Below are positions 45,336-55,551 of a stretch of 64,000 nt of DNA, in pieces. Position 1 is the first letter of the stretch. Every line of letters begins with the position of its first letter. The position numbers and the translations under genes are program-made. Source of the DNA: Halictus rubicundus (taxonomy: Eukaryota > Arthropoda > Insecta > Hymenoptera > Halictidae); assembly GCF_050948215.1 (NCBI RefSeq), contig NC_135151.1, positions 12,564,220 through 12,628,219 on the forward strand. Direction: 5' to 3'. The notes below the pieces were generated by a model. The model was not told the DNA's origin and ran no database searches. It saw nothing but the letters and a program-made list of their open reading frames with translations.

Positions 45336-46497
45336 ATGGAGAATCAAATTCATTCAGAATTAATCATGAAAGAAGAAAAATTAGAAGAGGCAGAACAAGA
45401 ATTGGACAATAGTAATATTACAACAGTAACAATAGCAGTTAGTACAAATACTTCTACCACTACTGCTATCGCTATTGAAAGTCAAAGTAGTGCACACGAT
45501 GGAGCAGAGTCAGCAATTGGTATCAGACCAATGCCATTAATTTATAAACCGGAAAATGTAAATATTGAATGTAAATCGGAACCCATAGAAACTAAATGGC
45601 AGTGGGCACCAGGTGCTTGGCAAGATGCCACAAGAACAAGTGCTTTTCAACCTTATAAGGTAAGTTGTTGTATTGTACCTGCATTTAAATGGGTATATTT
45701 ATTCAAAAATAATTTTTTAGCCTCCTACTTTACTTACAAATTTACAAAGGGGTAATACACAGACTGAAATACCTCAACTATACAGTAATAGTGATATTAC
45801 ATTTCACACATTAGCTGGACAGGGAGAACTAACTCCTGAACAAATACATCCAAGTACGGTAACTTTAAAAAAACCAATAACGTTTGCATTGTTATGATAC
45901 ATTAATCCATGGACAAATTATGTGAAGATACTGTGGATTCACCTGACGAAAAAGGTTTGACCGGTCTTATGTGGGCTGCTGGATATGGACAGTTAGGCAG
46001 TGCAAGACATTTGCTTAAAGCTGGTGCTAATAAAAACTATCGTGGTCTCAATGGAGAAACACCTTTGCATTTGGCAGCTGCTTATGGACACCATGATCTT
46101 GTAAAATTATTGTTAAATCATGGGGCAGACTCGAATGCAAGCGACGAGGTATAAATTATTATACCTTTAACCAACTGAAAATTCCAAAGTAATAGTTAGT
46201 TTTGTTTAGGAAGGAAATACACCACTGATGTATGGAGCACATGGTAATCATTCACATGTATGTTATGAATTATTGTCACGGGGAGCTGATGTTACAAAAC
46301 GTAATATACATAACATAAGTGCTTATCATGCAGCAGTATTAAACAATTCATTGACTGGTAAATAACATACGTGCAGAAACTATTTGTAATGAAATATTAT
46401 AGTAGTTGTTACCTTAAAAACATTGCTGTTCATTGTTTCAGCTAAAGCAGTTATTGAGAATTATTTATTACAACAAGTGGTAAATGACATCTTATAG
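45336..46497 (+). CDS. RFXANK/ANKRA2-like ankyrin repeat protein
   Basis: Predicted 293-residue protein; exons 45336-45659, 45721-45853, 45928-46148, 46210-46357 and 46442-46497. The N-terminus is acidic and Thr/Ser-rich. A family-typical lead-in follows (LLTNLQRGNT, HTLAGQGEL), then four ankyrin repeats (GLTGLMWAAGYGQLGSARHL, TPLHLAAAYGHHDLVKLLL, TPLMYGAHGNHSHVCYELL, then SAYHAAVLNN) and a final AVIENYLLQ helix, as in RFXANK and ANKRA2. Vertebrate relatives bind PxLPxI motifs in HDACs, RFX factors and megalin. The exon 2-3 joint is the weak point: CCAA|GTACGG to GTGAAG|ATACTG gives a 74-base intron with a poor pyrimidine tract, but it is the only joint that keeps frame. AATAAA follows at 46572-46577. 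Confidence 0.82.
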
Positions 46498-47683
46498 CAA
46501 AGTACAATCGTAAACTTTTATAGGTATAAAAAGTTGCAAATAGAAAATTAATATTTATATCTGAACATTCTAATAAACGTACTTTATTTTCAATTCTGTA
46601 TAAATTATTTATAGTACATATCGCTTAAAGACTGAATAATCAGCAAACGAAGTAATAAGTTTTATACTTTTCATCTTTATGAAGCAACGTTTCATAAACA
46701 ATTTGTTAATTATTAATAGACATTTGATAAGTGGTAAGACGTAGATAACTTTTACAGTCACCTTACTTATGAAAATAAAGGTTTCTTAAACCTTTTCGAA
46801 AACTGTTAATATTTTGTATACATGTATACAAACATTTATATCTTACATTAACATTGGATTCAAGAAGAAGCAGACGGCCGTGTAAAGTAAATGTATTCGG
46901 AGATGCATCTCTTTATTTCTATTTTTTTATAGCGTATATAATTACATTCCTTATCGATGTTTACACAAAACGAATATAGCAATAAATATGTGAATAAGTT
47001 CTAAAAGTGAAGAATACGAAAACATTAAATGCTATTAATAATACTATTGTGGAGAAACTAAAACAGTTGAATGCAATTATATGCTTTAATAAATTTTTAT
47101 TTGTTAAAACATGATTATTTATTATTTTCTGCTGTTATTATGGCTTTATGGTTATATATATGTATATTTATTTATTTATATGTATATGTACGTACCTTAC
47201 AAAAAAATATTGCTATACTTTTTCGTACATTAATATTTCATTTTCTATTTTATGATAAAGTATCATAATGGTTCTTAAATACATAAGGAAACAATTTCTT
47301 GAATTTAAAATTTAAACTGCTACAATTTAAATTTTATTTATAGGCAATATGTTTAACTTGTAAAATATGAAAAAAACTTTCAATATTTCTTCATTACCAA
47401 TTATAAAATACTTTTGTACAGTTTTCTTTGACAATTCGACGTTAGCCAAGTATTAAATGGAACTTCCCATTTGTAGGGTTTTTGTAAATGTACATATCGT
47501 GTACTTCTAGTATACCCAATCATTGATAAAAAGAAAAAAAAATGCTTGAAATCGATGGAACGAAATTGTAATTGGGATGATAATTAAGCTGAAAATATTC
47601 ATTATTGATATTTCGATGGCCAGCGCCTAGTTTAGTAACCTTGTACACATTTAACACAAATAGCTAATTTATCCTCGGTATAC
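46498..47683. other. Convergent 3' region between the ankyrin gene and delta-COP
   Basis: About 1.2 kb of AT-rich sequence between two converging stop codons. It contains AATAAA at 46572 for the plus-strand gene and TTTATT at 47333-47338 as a candidate minus-strand signal for delta-COP. No ORF or repeat of note. Confidence 0.55.
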
Positions 47684-50290
47684 TTATACCACTACATAGT
47701 TGTCAGTAAAGAAAACTGTTTCTACTGAGTGTTTTACAGGACTTTCATCATCAACGAGCAAAACTTCTGTCACCTGGAAAAGATATAAATTTAATGAATC
47801 CTCTAAGATATTCCAAAAACAGTAAAAAATATTCTAAATTTGTTATACCTTAATATTGACATACGATGTCTTCGACGAGAATGAAACGTTAAGGGGAAAG
47901 AAATCAGATGGAGTAGAAGAAGGTGCTGAGAACTCCATTGATCCAGATTTTGCAGAAGCATCTACTATCGGGAGAGACCATACAAGTGTGTTTCGTCGGG
48001 CTTCGTGTGTATACTGTCCATCGCATTCGCTTACTATGGGATTGCACCCAATGGGCAGAGGAATGTTTATTTGTACATTATTTAGTTCAAGATTAGCTTG
48101 TTCTAATTCATACTCTATATTGACATCGCATCCGCCTTCTCCATTTTCAGAAGGCCAACAGTTTACTGTAACATAATGTTTAATATAACATTAAATAAAC
48201 ACGCATAATTCAATTTATTGTCACCGTTACAGTTTAATCGAACTATTCTTACTTGAAATAGGTAAAGCTGTTTCGTCCTGAGCCTGTAAACGCCATTTCA
48301 ATACTCCAACATCAGTATTCAATGGGAATGGTTTTGCAGGGATCTTTAGACCTATTTGGCTACGAGATCTGAATAATTCCTTATCTACATTGGGATGTGT
48401 TTGTAATTGAATTCCTCTCGAATCTCTATTTTCTAATTGTACACGAATTCGTCCCCATTTTTCATCTGAGATGTGTAACGTAACCAATCCATGCAGCTCA
48501 AAGTGTTGCAAGCCACCGTCTCTGCCAATTCGTACATTAAGTCGTTCTTCTTGACGTAGATGAACTCTTGAAATAAAAAAGAAAAAACATTTACATAACG
48601 TGTCTAAACATCCTGTAATATTAAAGATACATCAAGCCTTTTCTTACGGTTCCGTATGGATTGTCTGTGGAGCAATTGATGGTTTTGCATCTGATGTTGA
48701 TAAAGGTGTAGTCACAACATTTTCTCCTTCTTCTTTCAACTGATCAACGAAAGAATCAACATCACGAGATTTCCCTCCTAATTTCATAGCACCTGGTCCA
48801 GCATTAACTGGTTTTCTATGAAAAAAATGAAAATGTTTTTACAACAGAATTATTTAGTATTACATTCGAAAATCCTCATATGCTCCAGAATCCCGTATTA
48901 TCTCGAAAATTATTTACAAAATTGTCGAGAATCCCGAAATTTTTGAAAACATGTCCCAATCTAATATAAAATTCTCTATCTGGCTCGACCCCACATTTTC
49001 GGATTCTCGGATACCTTTAATTATTATATATGTACTACAGTATTTCTTACTGTGTTGGTGTGTACGCAGGTCTAACTGGTTCTGGTACAAAGTTAGCAGT
49101 ATCTCCTACACTAGGAGTTGGTGTGAAATTGCTACCACTTCCGAACGAGTTACCAAAACCAGGACTCTTAACGTTGCTCTTTTTATTCGCTTCCATTCTC
49201 TGTCTCTGTAACTCCTTTGCTTTCTCACGCATTTTATTTCTAGCTTCTCTTTCCTGAGTCATTCTTACTGCTTGATATATCTTTTCTTCGTGCGAATCCA
49301 TTTCTACATATGTTCTGATTTGTGCTAAGTTAACATTTTCTCTATAACCAAGTGCAACAATCTCATCAAACGCGAATATCAGATCAAACGCATTCTCAGC
49401 TATTTCCAGTTCATCTATCGAACTACAGCATTCTGGAATCTATAAAATCAATTAAATGCCTAACATGTGCAAATAATGGACAAATAATTATTTAATTTGA
49501 TACTTAGAAATATACGTACAACTCTTGCAAAAAGTCTCAGTGTTTCTAAATCTTCTAATATATTGCTAGCTTTTGTTGTAATTAATAACATATATACTTT
49601 TTCCAGTGGTTGATAAACATATCTTACAGATTCTGTTTCTACAAATGTATGCTGTTTACCAGAACTCATTAATTTTGGAAATGCAGCAAGTAAGCCTTCT
49701 ATCCTGGCTTTTGTCATTTCAACAAACTGACGAGAAATAATGGCTGAAATTTTTTCAAGTTTTAATTAGTAGTTCAAATAGTAATATACATAGAAATATA
49801 AATTCTGCCCTAGATCGATACTCTTATCTACTTCATTATATTAACAAATAACAAACTAAACTTCTCTTTTGGCATTTTGTGCAACACAAGCAAGAGTTAC
49901 AAAAACAAGTGTTATAAAAGCAACTACTTTCAAATGTGTTCAGTGATATAAAAGATCATGATTATTTGACAATTAGAAATATGATCGTGTACATGTGAAG
50001 AAATATGAAACATAATGCACACACACATAGACTGGTGTGATCACAGAAGAAAGGTGTTACTTACTTTTGCCTGCTTTAGTGCAGACCGCTGCGGCGATAA
50101 GTACCTAAAACAATAACGAAGTATTTCATCACATTAAGGGCTTTAATTTCTTATTCGTATCCGCAAGAATCACGAGCGGGTGATTGACATCTGTAGCAAA
50201 ATGCATAGGCACGATCTCGCCGAAGAGAGATTTCAACGTCCGCGTAAAATGACAATGACTTCAATTCAACGATAAATAAATGCTTACCAT
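47684..50290 (-). CDS. deltaCOP: Coatomer subunit delta (delta-COP, ARCN1)
   Basis: Delta subunit of the COPI coat in Golgi-to-ER and intra-Golgi traffic. Exons: 50288-50290, 50065-50104, 49520-49743, 49051-49439, 48648-48815, 48253-48566, 47849-48165 and 47684-47773, 514 residues, all in phase. The N-terminal longin-type domain (1 to about 135) reads VLIAAAVCTKAGKTIISRQF, KQHTFVETESVRYVYQPLEK and FDLIFAFDEIVALGYRENVN. A charged helix follows (QEREARNKMREKAKELQRQR), then a Gly/Ser/Pro linker. The C-terminal mu-homology domain (about 270-514) has HFELHGLVTLHI, VQLENRDSRGIQLQTHPNVD, VGVLKWRLQ and INCWPSE. Length matches the vertebrate protein. The first coding exon holds only the ATG: GTAAGC follows immediately. 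A related repeat lies in intron 4. Confidence 0.96.
48880..49020. repeat. Diverged copy of the 7100-7214 inverted-repeat element
   Basis: Read in reverse complement, this stretch of delta-COP intron 4 matches the element at 7100. Shared features are CCGAGAATCCGAAAATG at one end, a GAGAATTTTAT in the middle and a TCGGGATTCTCG-type motif. The outer arm is less clear, so the copy is probably incomplete. Confidence 0.55.
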
Positions 50291-50772
50291 TTTGATGAAT
50301 TATTTCGATACGTTACAAGTTGTACGATTAACCTAATATAATTTTTATATAAGTCAATCCTCTATCCACATCATATATACAAATACGGGTGCACGAGCAG
50401 AGGGCGCACTGTGCTGACGTGTGGCATGACGAAAGACATAAAGCCACAAAGTAGATAGTTTAGAAGTACGGATATCACTTCTAAACTTTTAGATGGTTTG
50501 TGATAGAGTTATGCGTACCCGCCTTCATATTCTATAAATGCAAGGTTCAATTTTTCAATATATATAGCATATTGTTATCATAAGAATAGAATGAAGTATA
50601 TTATATCGTTGAAAAAAATTAATAACGTGTTTGATAAATCTAATATTAAATTAACGCTTTTTTTAGCGTCTCGTTTTTATTTTCATCATTCCATTAGTGG
50701 TCACGAGAAGTCACTGATTTATTACTTAATCAATGTACAGGGTGTTCCAAAAATGTTGTACTGCATCTTTTT

Positions 50773-50903
50773 GGAGTTATTCACGAAAAACATGGACCAA
50801 GTAGAGTGCAGCTACAGCGGACAGATTCCGGCTCGGCGAACGCCAACGTCACGCTACGTTGAAACTGCGCTCTGATTGGTCAATGTTTTTTATGAATACC
50901 TCC
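50773..50903. mobile_element. Non-autonomous inverted-repeat element
   Basis: Arms of 39 bases at 50773-50811 and 50865-50903 match at about 32 positions in inverted orientation. They share GAAAAACAT or AAAAAACAT, GACCAA and AGAG-GCAG. It is preceded by ACAGGGTGTTCCAAAAATG. Each arm carries the complement of ATTGG. One arm recurs at 692-740 in RBM25 intron 7. Confidence 0.75.
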
Positions 50904-50940
50904 TACCCGCGGGCCCGGGCTCGGGCTTGGGCTCTGGCTA

Positions 50941-51180
50941 ATCATGCGCAAAACACCGGCAAAACATGCTCAACACATGCTCAAAACATACGCAAAACAT
51001 TTCCAAAACATGCGCAAAACACCTGCAAAACATGCCCAATACATGCTTATAACATGTGCAAAAAGGGCGCAGAATACCCGCAAAACATGCCCAAAACATT
51101 TCCAAAAATGCCCAAAACATGACAAAACACGCGCAAAATATGTTCGGAACACCCGCAAAACATGCCTAAAACATGCCCTT
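50941..51180. repeat. Minisatellite, about 13-base AAAACATGCGC units
   Basis: Around 16 degenerate copies of a CAAAACATGCGC-like unit in tandem, with variants such as AAAACACCTGC and AAAACATTTCC. The regular period leaves several frames open on both strands, which gives protein-like but meaningless Thr/Cys/His-rich frames. Confidence 0.85.
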
Positions 51181-51461
51181 AGCCACCGACGAGATATATA
51201 TAAAGACTGCCAGCCCCCGTGTTAAACTGCGAGTCTCAAAGTGGGTCCCAGGTGGGTACTGGGAGCGGTCGGTAACGGCCCCAATGTCGAGATACCGTCG
51301 TCGGTTGTGGAACTAAGAACGTGGAACTATCACTGATCTCAAATACCAACATCGCTAAAGATGCCGCGCTCGCTACCTAAATAGAACATTTGCTCGTGAA
51401 TTACGGAAAAAACGTCAGTGACAGAGGCAATAAATAAACTGTTGGTAACGGAGAGAGCACT

Positions 51462-51657
51462 GCGGCTGTAGGTAAGAGCTCGGCGACGGTAAATAAGACC
51501 GCGTCGGCTGTAGTTAAGGGAGAGAGCGCGGCGACGGTAGGTAAGAGCGCGTCAGCGGTAGGTAAGAGCCAGTCGGCTGTAGGTAAGCGTAGCGACTGTG
51601 GGTAAGCAGGGGAGCGCAGCGGCTGTAAGTAAGAGCGAGATCGTGTTGGCTATAGAT
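51462..51657. repeat. Minisatellite, about 21-base units each carrying GGTAAG
   Basis: About eight or nine degenerate units with consensus near CGCGTCGGCTGTAGGTAAGAG, GC-rich within AT-rich surroundings. Most units contain a splice-donor-like GTAAG on the plus strand. A TATA-like ATATATATAAAG lies 270 bases upstream at about 51193-51204. Confidence 0.75.
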
Positions 51658-52897
51658 ATGAGATGTTTCGTCTCCTATACCTCGTCTGTGGTGGTATCTC
51701 CTATAGGCCTATTTCACTGCATCGCATGATAATTTTTATTATTCATAATTTCAAGTCCTCTTTCTCGCCAAGCAAGTCCAAACGTGAGCGAAAATCTAAT
51801 TTTCTAAATGTCAGTAAAATTGTGACATCATTAAAAACTATTTTCCAAATTTATTTTCTCCAAATTATTATGCGACGTAGTGGAACGGGCCTACAAAAAA
51901 GGACTAACAAAATATCAGAATTAAAAATTAATTTGAAAATTATTGCGATATAAGATAATGACTATTAAACAACAAATATTCTGTAATAATTATAGAATAA
52001 AGAAAAAGGATATATACAATCTATAAGTAATGACAAAATTCAATCGTTCTTATTAAGAGACTTAATAGGAAATAGAAAATGCTCGACAGCATTGACTGCA
52101 TTGATTAAAGTAGAGGTAGTAACGTTATAAAAGTATTAGCTAATTAAACTAATTTTCTCTTCCACATATACATATAGTGTTGGATGCTCCTTGGACGCTC
52201 GGTCGCGCTACGATGTAACACGATCCGAGACGGGATATCGGTGGAGCAATACTAATGGAATGATGAAACTTTATTACTTTTAGTTATTTCGTTACGAAAT
52301 ATTTACCAATGTGTTCGTGAAATTTTTCTGATTAAAACGAGATCAAACACGATAGAATTACGTTTATACTTACCTATATTATGACGAGTTATGATCACTC
52401 ATTGAATAAGTAAATATAATAAGTTTAGACTCAGTTTAATCAGAAAAATCTCGCTAATATGTTAACCAAAAATAAAAAACATTCCTATTTGCATTGACTC
52501 TATGTTCTTCTCTACGTTCGGCAAACTTAACTCTAATGCGTTCGTCAGAGAATGCAGTCTATTCATAAGCAAAGGATTACAGAAGGGTAAGGAATGAATA
52601 ATCGTGAATTTCACTATCTTTATATTTGTTGTTCCATTATACGTATAAAAAGAAGAGTCTTGTTTTTACAAAGCAACATCGCGCTCGACAAGTGACGTAT
52701 CGTAATACTTGCATCACCATTACATATATCACAATAAAATGGACGTGCGAACAACTTTCGCATGTGAGTATGTATACGTGTAAAATGACAATCATGGAAA
52801 TCATATGGCAAGCAACAAATGGTTTTTCTCTAACAAGCCGCACGATTGTCTAATTGTAAGCGATGAGACTCGGGACGCGTCGAGTCCCAAGCATTAG

Positions 52898-52949
52898 GAC
52901 ACGTCCACACACACATCCACACACACACAAACACACACACACACACACC
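52898..52949. repeat. (CA)n microsatellite
   Basis: Nearly continuous CA dinucleotides with a few TC and AA interruptions. Confidence 0.95.
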
Positions 52950-53485
52950 TTCTCTCTCCATCTCATTTTTATACTTCGAAGGATCTCGAATCGCTCGATA
53001 TTGTCACTGACATACTCTCCCGAAGTTCGTAACAAACACATTTAGACCGTGAACAGACTGGTTCGATGATTAACGCGTCTCATTGTCTGTCTGTGTGACT
53101 CGAATTTGCTACTTTAGACTCGCTCTAAATTAGCCAGACGAAGACACAAGAGTTCCAACAGCGTTTTCAGACTTCTTCCCTCATGGTAACGAGTCCTCGC
53201 TGAGAGGTTCGATTAGGCTCTTTTTAACTCGACCAGACGAAAGGCACTGTTAGTCGTGACACCATCCATCGGGCTTGGATCGTCTTTCGTTGTTGCTAGG
53301 GTCCGACGACTCGTTGATCCGTAATGTGACTAACATTCGTGTACTCTATCTTGGACGCTATTCTTCCTGTTGCTCTATTTATTCCGTGATAGAAAGCAGT
53401 GTCCCGTCTCGGCGGAAAACTGTAGGTATTTCATCCCCTGAACACAAAGAGTTTAGTCTACGTAGACGAGGTCCAGTGGCCGCCG

Positions 53486-53660
53486 CTAACTCCCATTGCT
53501 GGCCACGCTATCGACGACGATAACGGGTGACGGAGTCCTCACACTCTCGTCACGCGGTTGCACATCGGTGTATTGTAGCTGTGTTGCAAAACGCTGGGCC
53601 TCCAGCAGATCGCAGACCTCTTTCGTTGCGAACATGGACTGTTGGTGCTGGCAATCTCAC
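53486..53660 (-). other. Candidate 3' exon of the PPxY membrane protein gene
   Basis: On the minus strand a strong pyrimidine tract and CAG end at 53661. The downstream frame is protein-like and GC3-rich, contains MFATKEVCDLLEAQ and TPSPVIVVDSVASNGS, and ends TAG at 53488-53486. Joined to the donor-like AG|GTAAAA at the end of the 55552-55806 exon it keeps frame, but the first new codon is TGA. The frame after that TGA runs 56 codons without a stop. It could be a UGA-readthrough extension, a 3' UTR exon with a chance frame, or part of another gene. Confidence 0.3.
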
Positions 53661-53742
53661 CTGAAAAGGAAAGGGAACGTTCAATTGACCAGGAAACGAC
53701 ATTGAAGTACTTCAAATATCAACACATATTCCTATTCGTTAC

Positions 53743-53950
53743 TTAACCCTTTGCAATCGGAGCTATTTCAATTTCAAACGATATCTTCCTACCTAGAATA
53801 TTTTCATTCTATGTGATTTCTTTCATTTTATAAATATGAAACTGATATAACACCTAAATGTTTAGTAATTTAGTAAATATAATGTTTTGAATAATGGTAT
53901 AACAATTTTTAGTGGCATCTCAGAGTCGCCGCTCGAGTGCTAAGGGTTAA
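53743..53950. mobile_element. piggyBac-like MITE (TTAA target site), family C
   Basis: TTAA at 53743-53746 and 53947-53950. The left end reads TTAACCCTTTGCAATCGGAGC and the right end in reverse complement TTAACCCTTAGCACTCGAGC. There is no ORF. Its ends are closer to the canonical piggyBac CCCT start than those of families A and B. Confidence 0.7.
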
Positions 53951-54055
53951 TAACCTAAATAACCTTAACCTTAATAACCTAATACCTAATAAAAAGGGTG
54001 AATACCTATCAGAATTTGTTTTCAAGTTGACAATTCAGTTTCTAATTGCAACAAG

Positions 54056-54240
54056 CATGCGTGAACTGGTCCTATGTGAGAAGTAGAAATGGTGAGTCAT
54101 AGTCAGACAAGAAAGTTTCATTTCTATGCGTTTAACTATTTGTAAATATTCTCAATCAATATTAGAATTACTCGAAAATGCGCGTAGCCTGGTCTGCGCG
54201 AGAAGTAGAAACGGCCAGCCATGGCCAGACATACTACTCC
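54056..54240. repeat. Diverged direct duplication
   Basis: Two stretches at about 54056-54120 and 54177-54240 share CATGCG-, GGTC-, the exact GAGAAGTAGAAA, and CA-GG-CAGACA. The spacing is about 120 bases. Confidence 0.5.
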
Positions 54241-55551
54241 TACCAATTTAACCCCTTACACTACGATCTATTATACGATTACAGTGATTAGAGAGCTTGT
54301 TTGTCCTCATCATTTCCTTTAAGAAAACGAAAGTTTATATTTATCATATACCTGTATACTCTCAACAACAACAACATAGAATTCTATTCTTCCTTTATTG
54401 ATTTTAATAAGCTAAAACTATTGACATCCTTAAATTCTTTTAATCTGTCTTCTACTTTAAATTGCAACTACTCATCTGTGTCATAACTGCATATAATATT
54501 TAGTAGATTCTGTTCGAAAACCTCATCACGAGTCTGACTCGATGTTATAATCCAGGGGTGAATGGCACACATGCCTTAGCTTTTTAAAAATCGTTTTATT
54601 CTAAACGGAGTATCATATGTACAAATTTTATTTTATATTGCTGACTTATTTTTAGACCTGTATGGCACGGTGTATGGATGGTAGGAAGAATGTCTTTTAT
54701 TATCAGTGACTGATTACTAGCACGAATACCAGATACATATTTAATAGGCTTCTATTTCCGAACTAGAATTCAGCAACACGTACAACTATGTAAAGCACTC
54801 GTTATTAAAAGCATACCACAATCGAATCGACTATCAGCTATTCTATTTTACGAGAAAATGATAGCGGATCTATAGGCCGACATGACGTCAACGAATCTTG
54901 TAGCAGAATCTGTAACGTCACATCAGCGAGAACGCGTCATGCTCGTTCCTAAAGACGGATTTTCCTGCCCTCCTTTCAGTTCCTTCTTTACTTTAGCATT
55001 ATTATGTAGATATCAATCGCATCTCACGAGTCAGACAACAACGAGAGCGGAAATCCTGTATAGGAATTTATTCGAGTCAACTAGTTAACATTGTTCAATA
55101 ATTTTGGATGTGATATAACTTCTGTTCGAAGCGAAGCGTACGAAATCTGTCTGGTAAAACTATCTGATTATTCTACTGTAGCTGTGCTTCCTACTTGTAG
55201 ATCAATGAAACCGCTCTGGCAGCACTTTATTTTTTAATTCAACATTGTCTGGCTCTATTGAATCAGCCACTAAGTTTCGCTTTTAGCCTTTAAGTGTTTG
55301 GACTATATACTATTGCAAAAAATGCCACAAAATGAAAGTAATTGTAGCCGAAAAATCGAAACAACAATAATCTGCGTGAATTGCAGAAGAAATGGAACTA
55401 AATACAAATTTCCTTCTTTAATAATTTTAATAGATTAAAAATAGTACATCGGTGTTTCTAAATCTTTTGATCTCTCTACTCTGTCGAATAGTATTTTCAT
55501 ATTTTCGTTTTAAACAAATGAAATCCGCGGTCTGGGGGTGAAAATCGAATT

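Larger units (their letters stand above)
50291..55551. other. Repeat-rich spacer upstream of delta-COP
   Basis: About 5.3 kb with the delta-COP promoter at its left end. It contains an inverted-repeat element (50773-50903), two minisatellites (50941-51180, 51462-51657), a CA microsatellite, a more balanced block at 53040-53700 with a candidate minus-strand exon, a TTAA MITE (53743-53950) and a diverged duplication at 54056-54240. No convincing complete gene was found. Confidence 0.6.

Noticed and set aside
50859..51225. Several overlapping frames on both strands
   Set aside because: Generated by the 13-base minisatellite, whose period keeps stops out; the residues are a short repetitive pattern.
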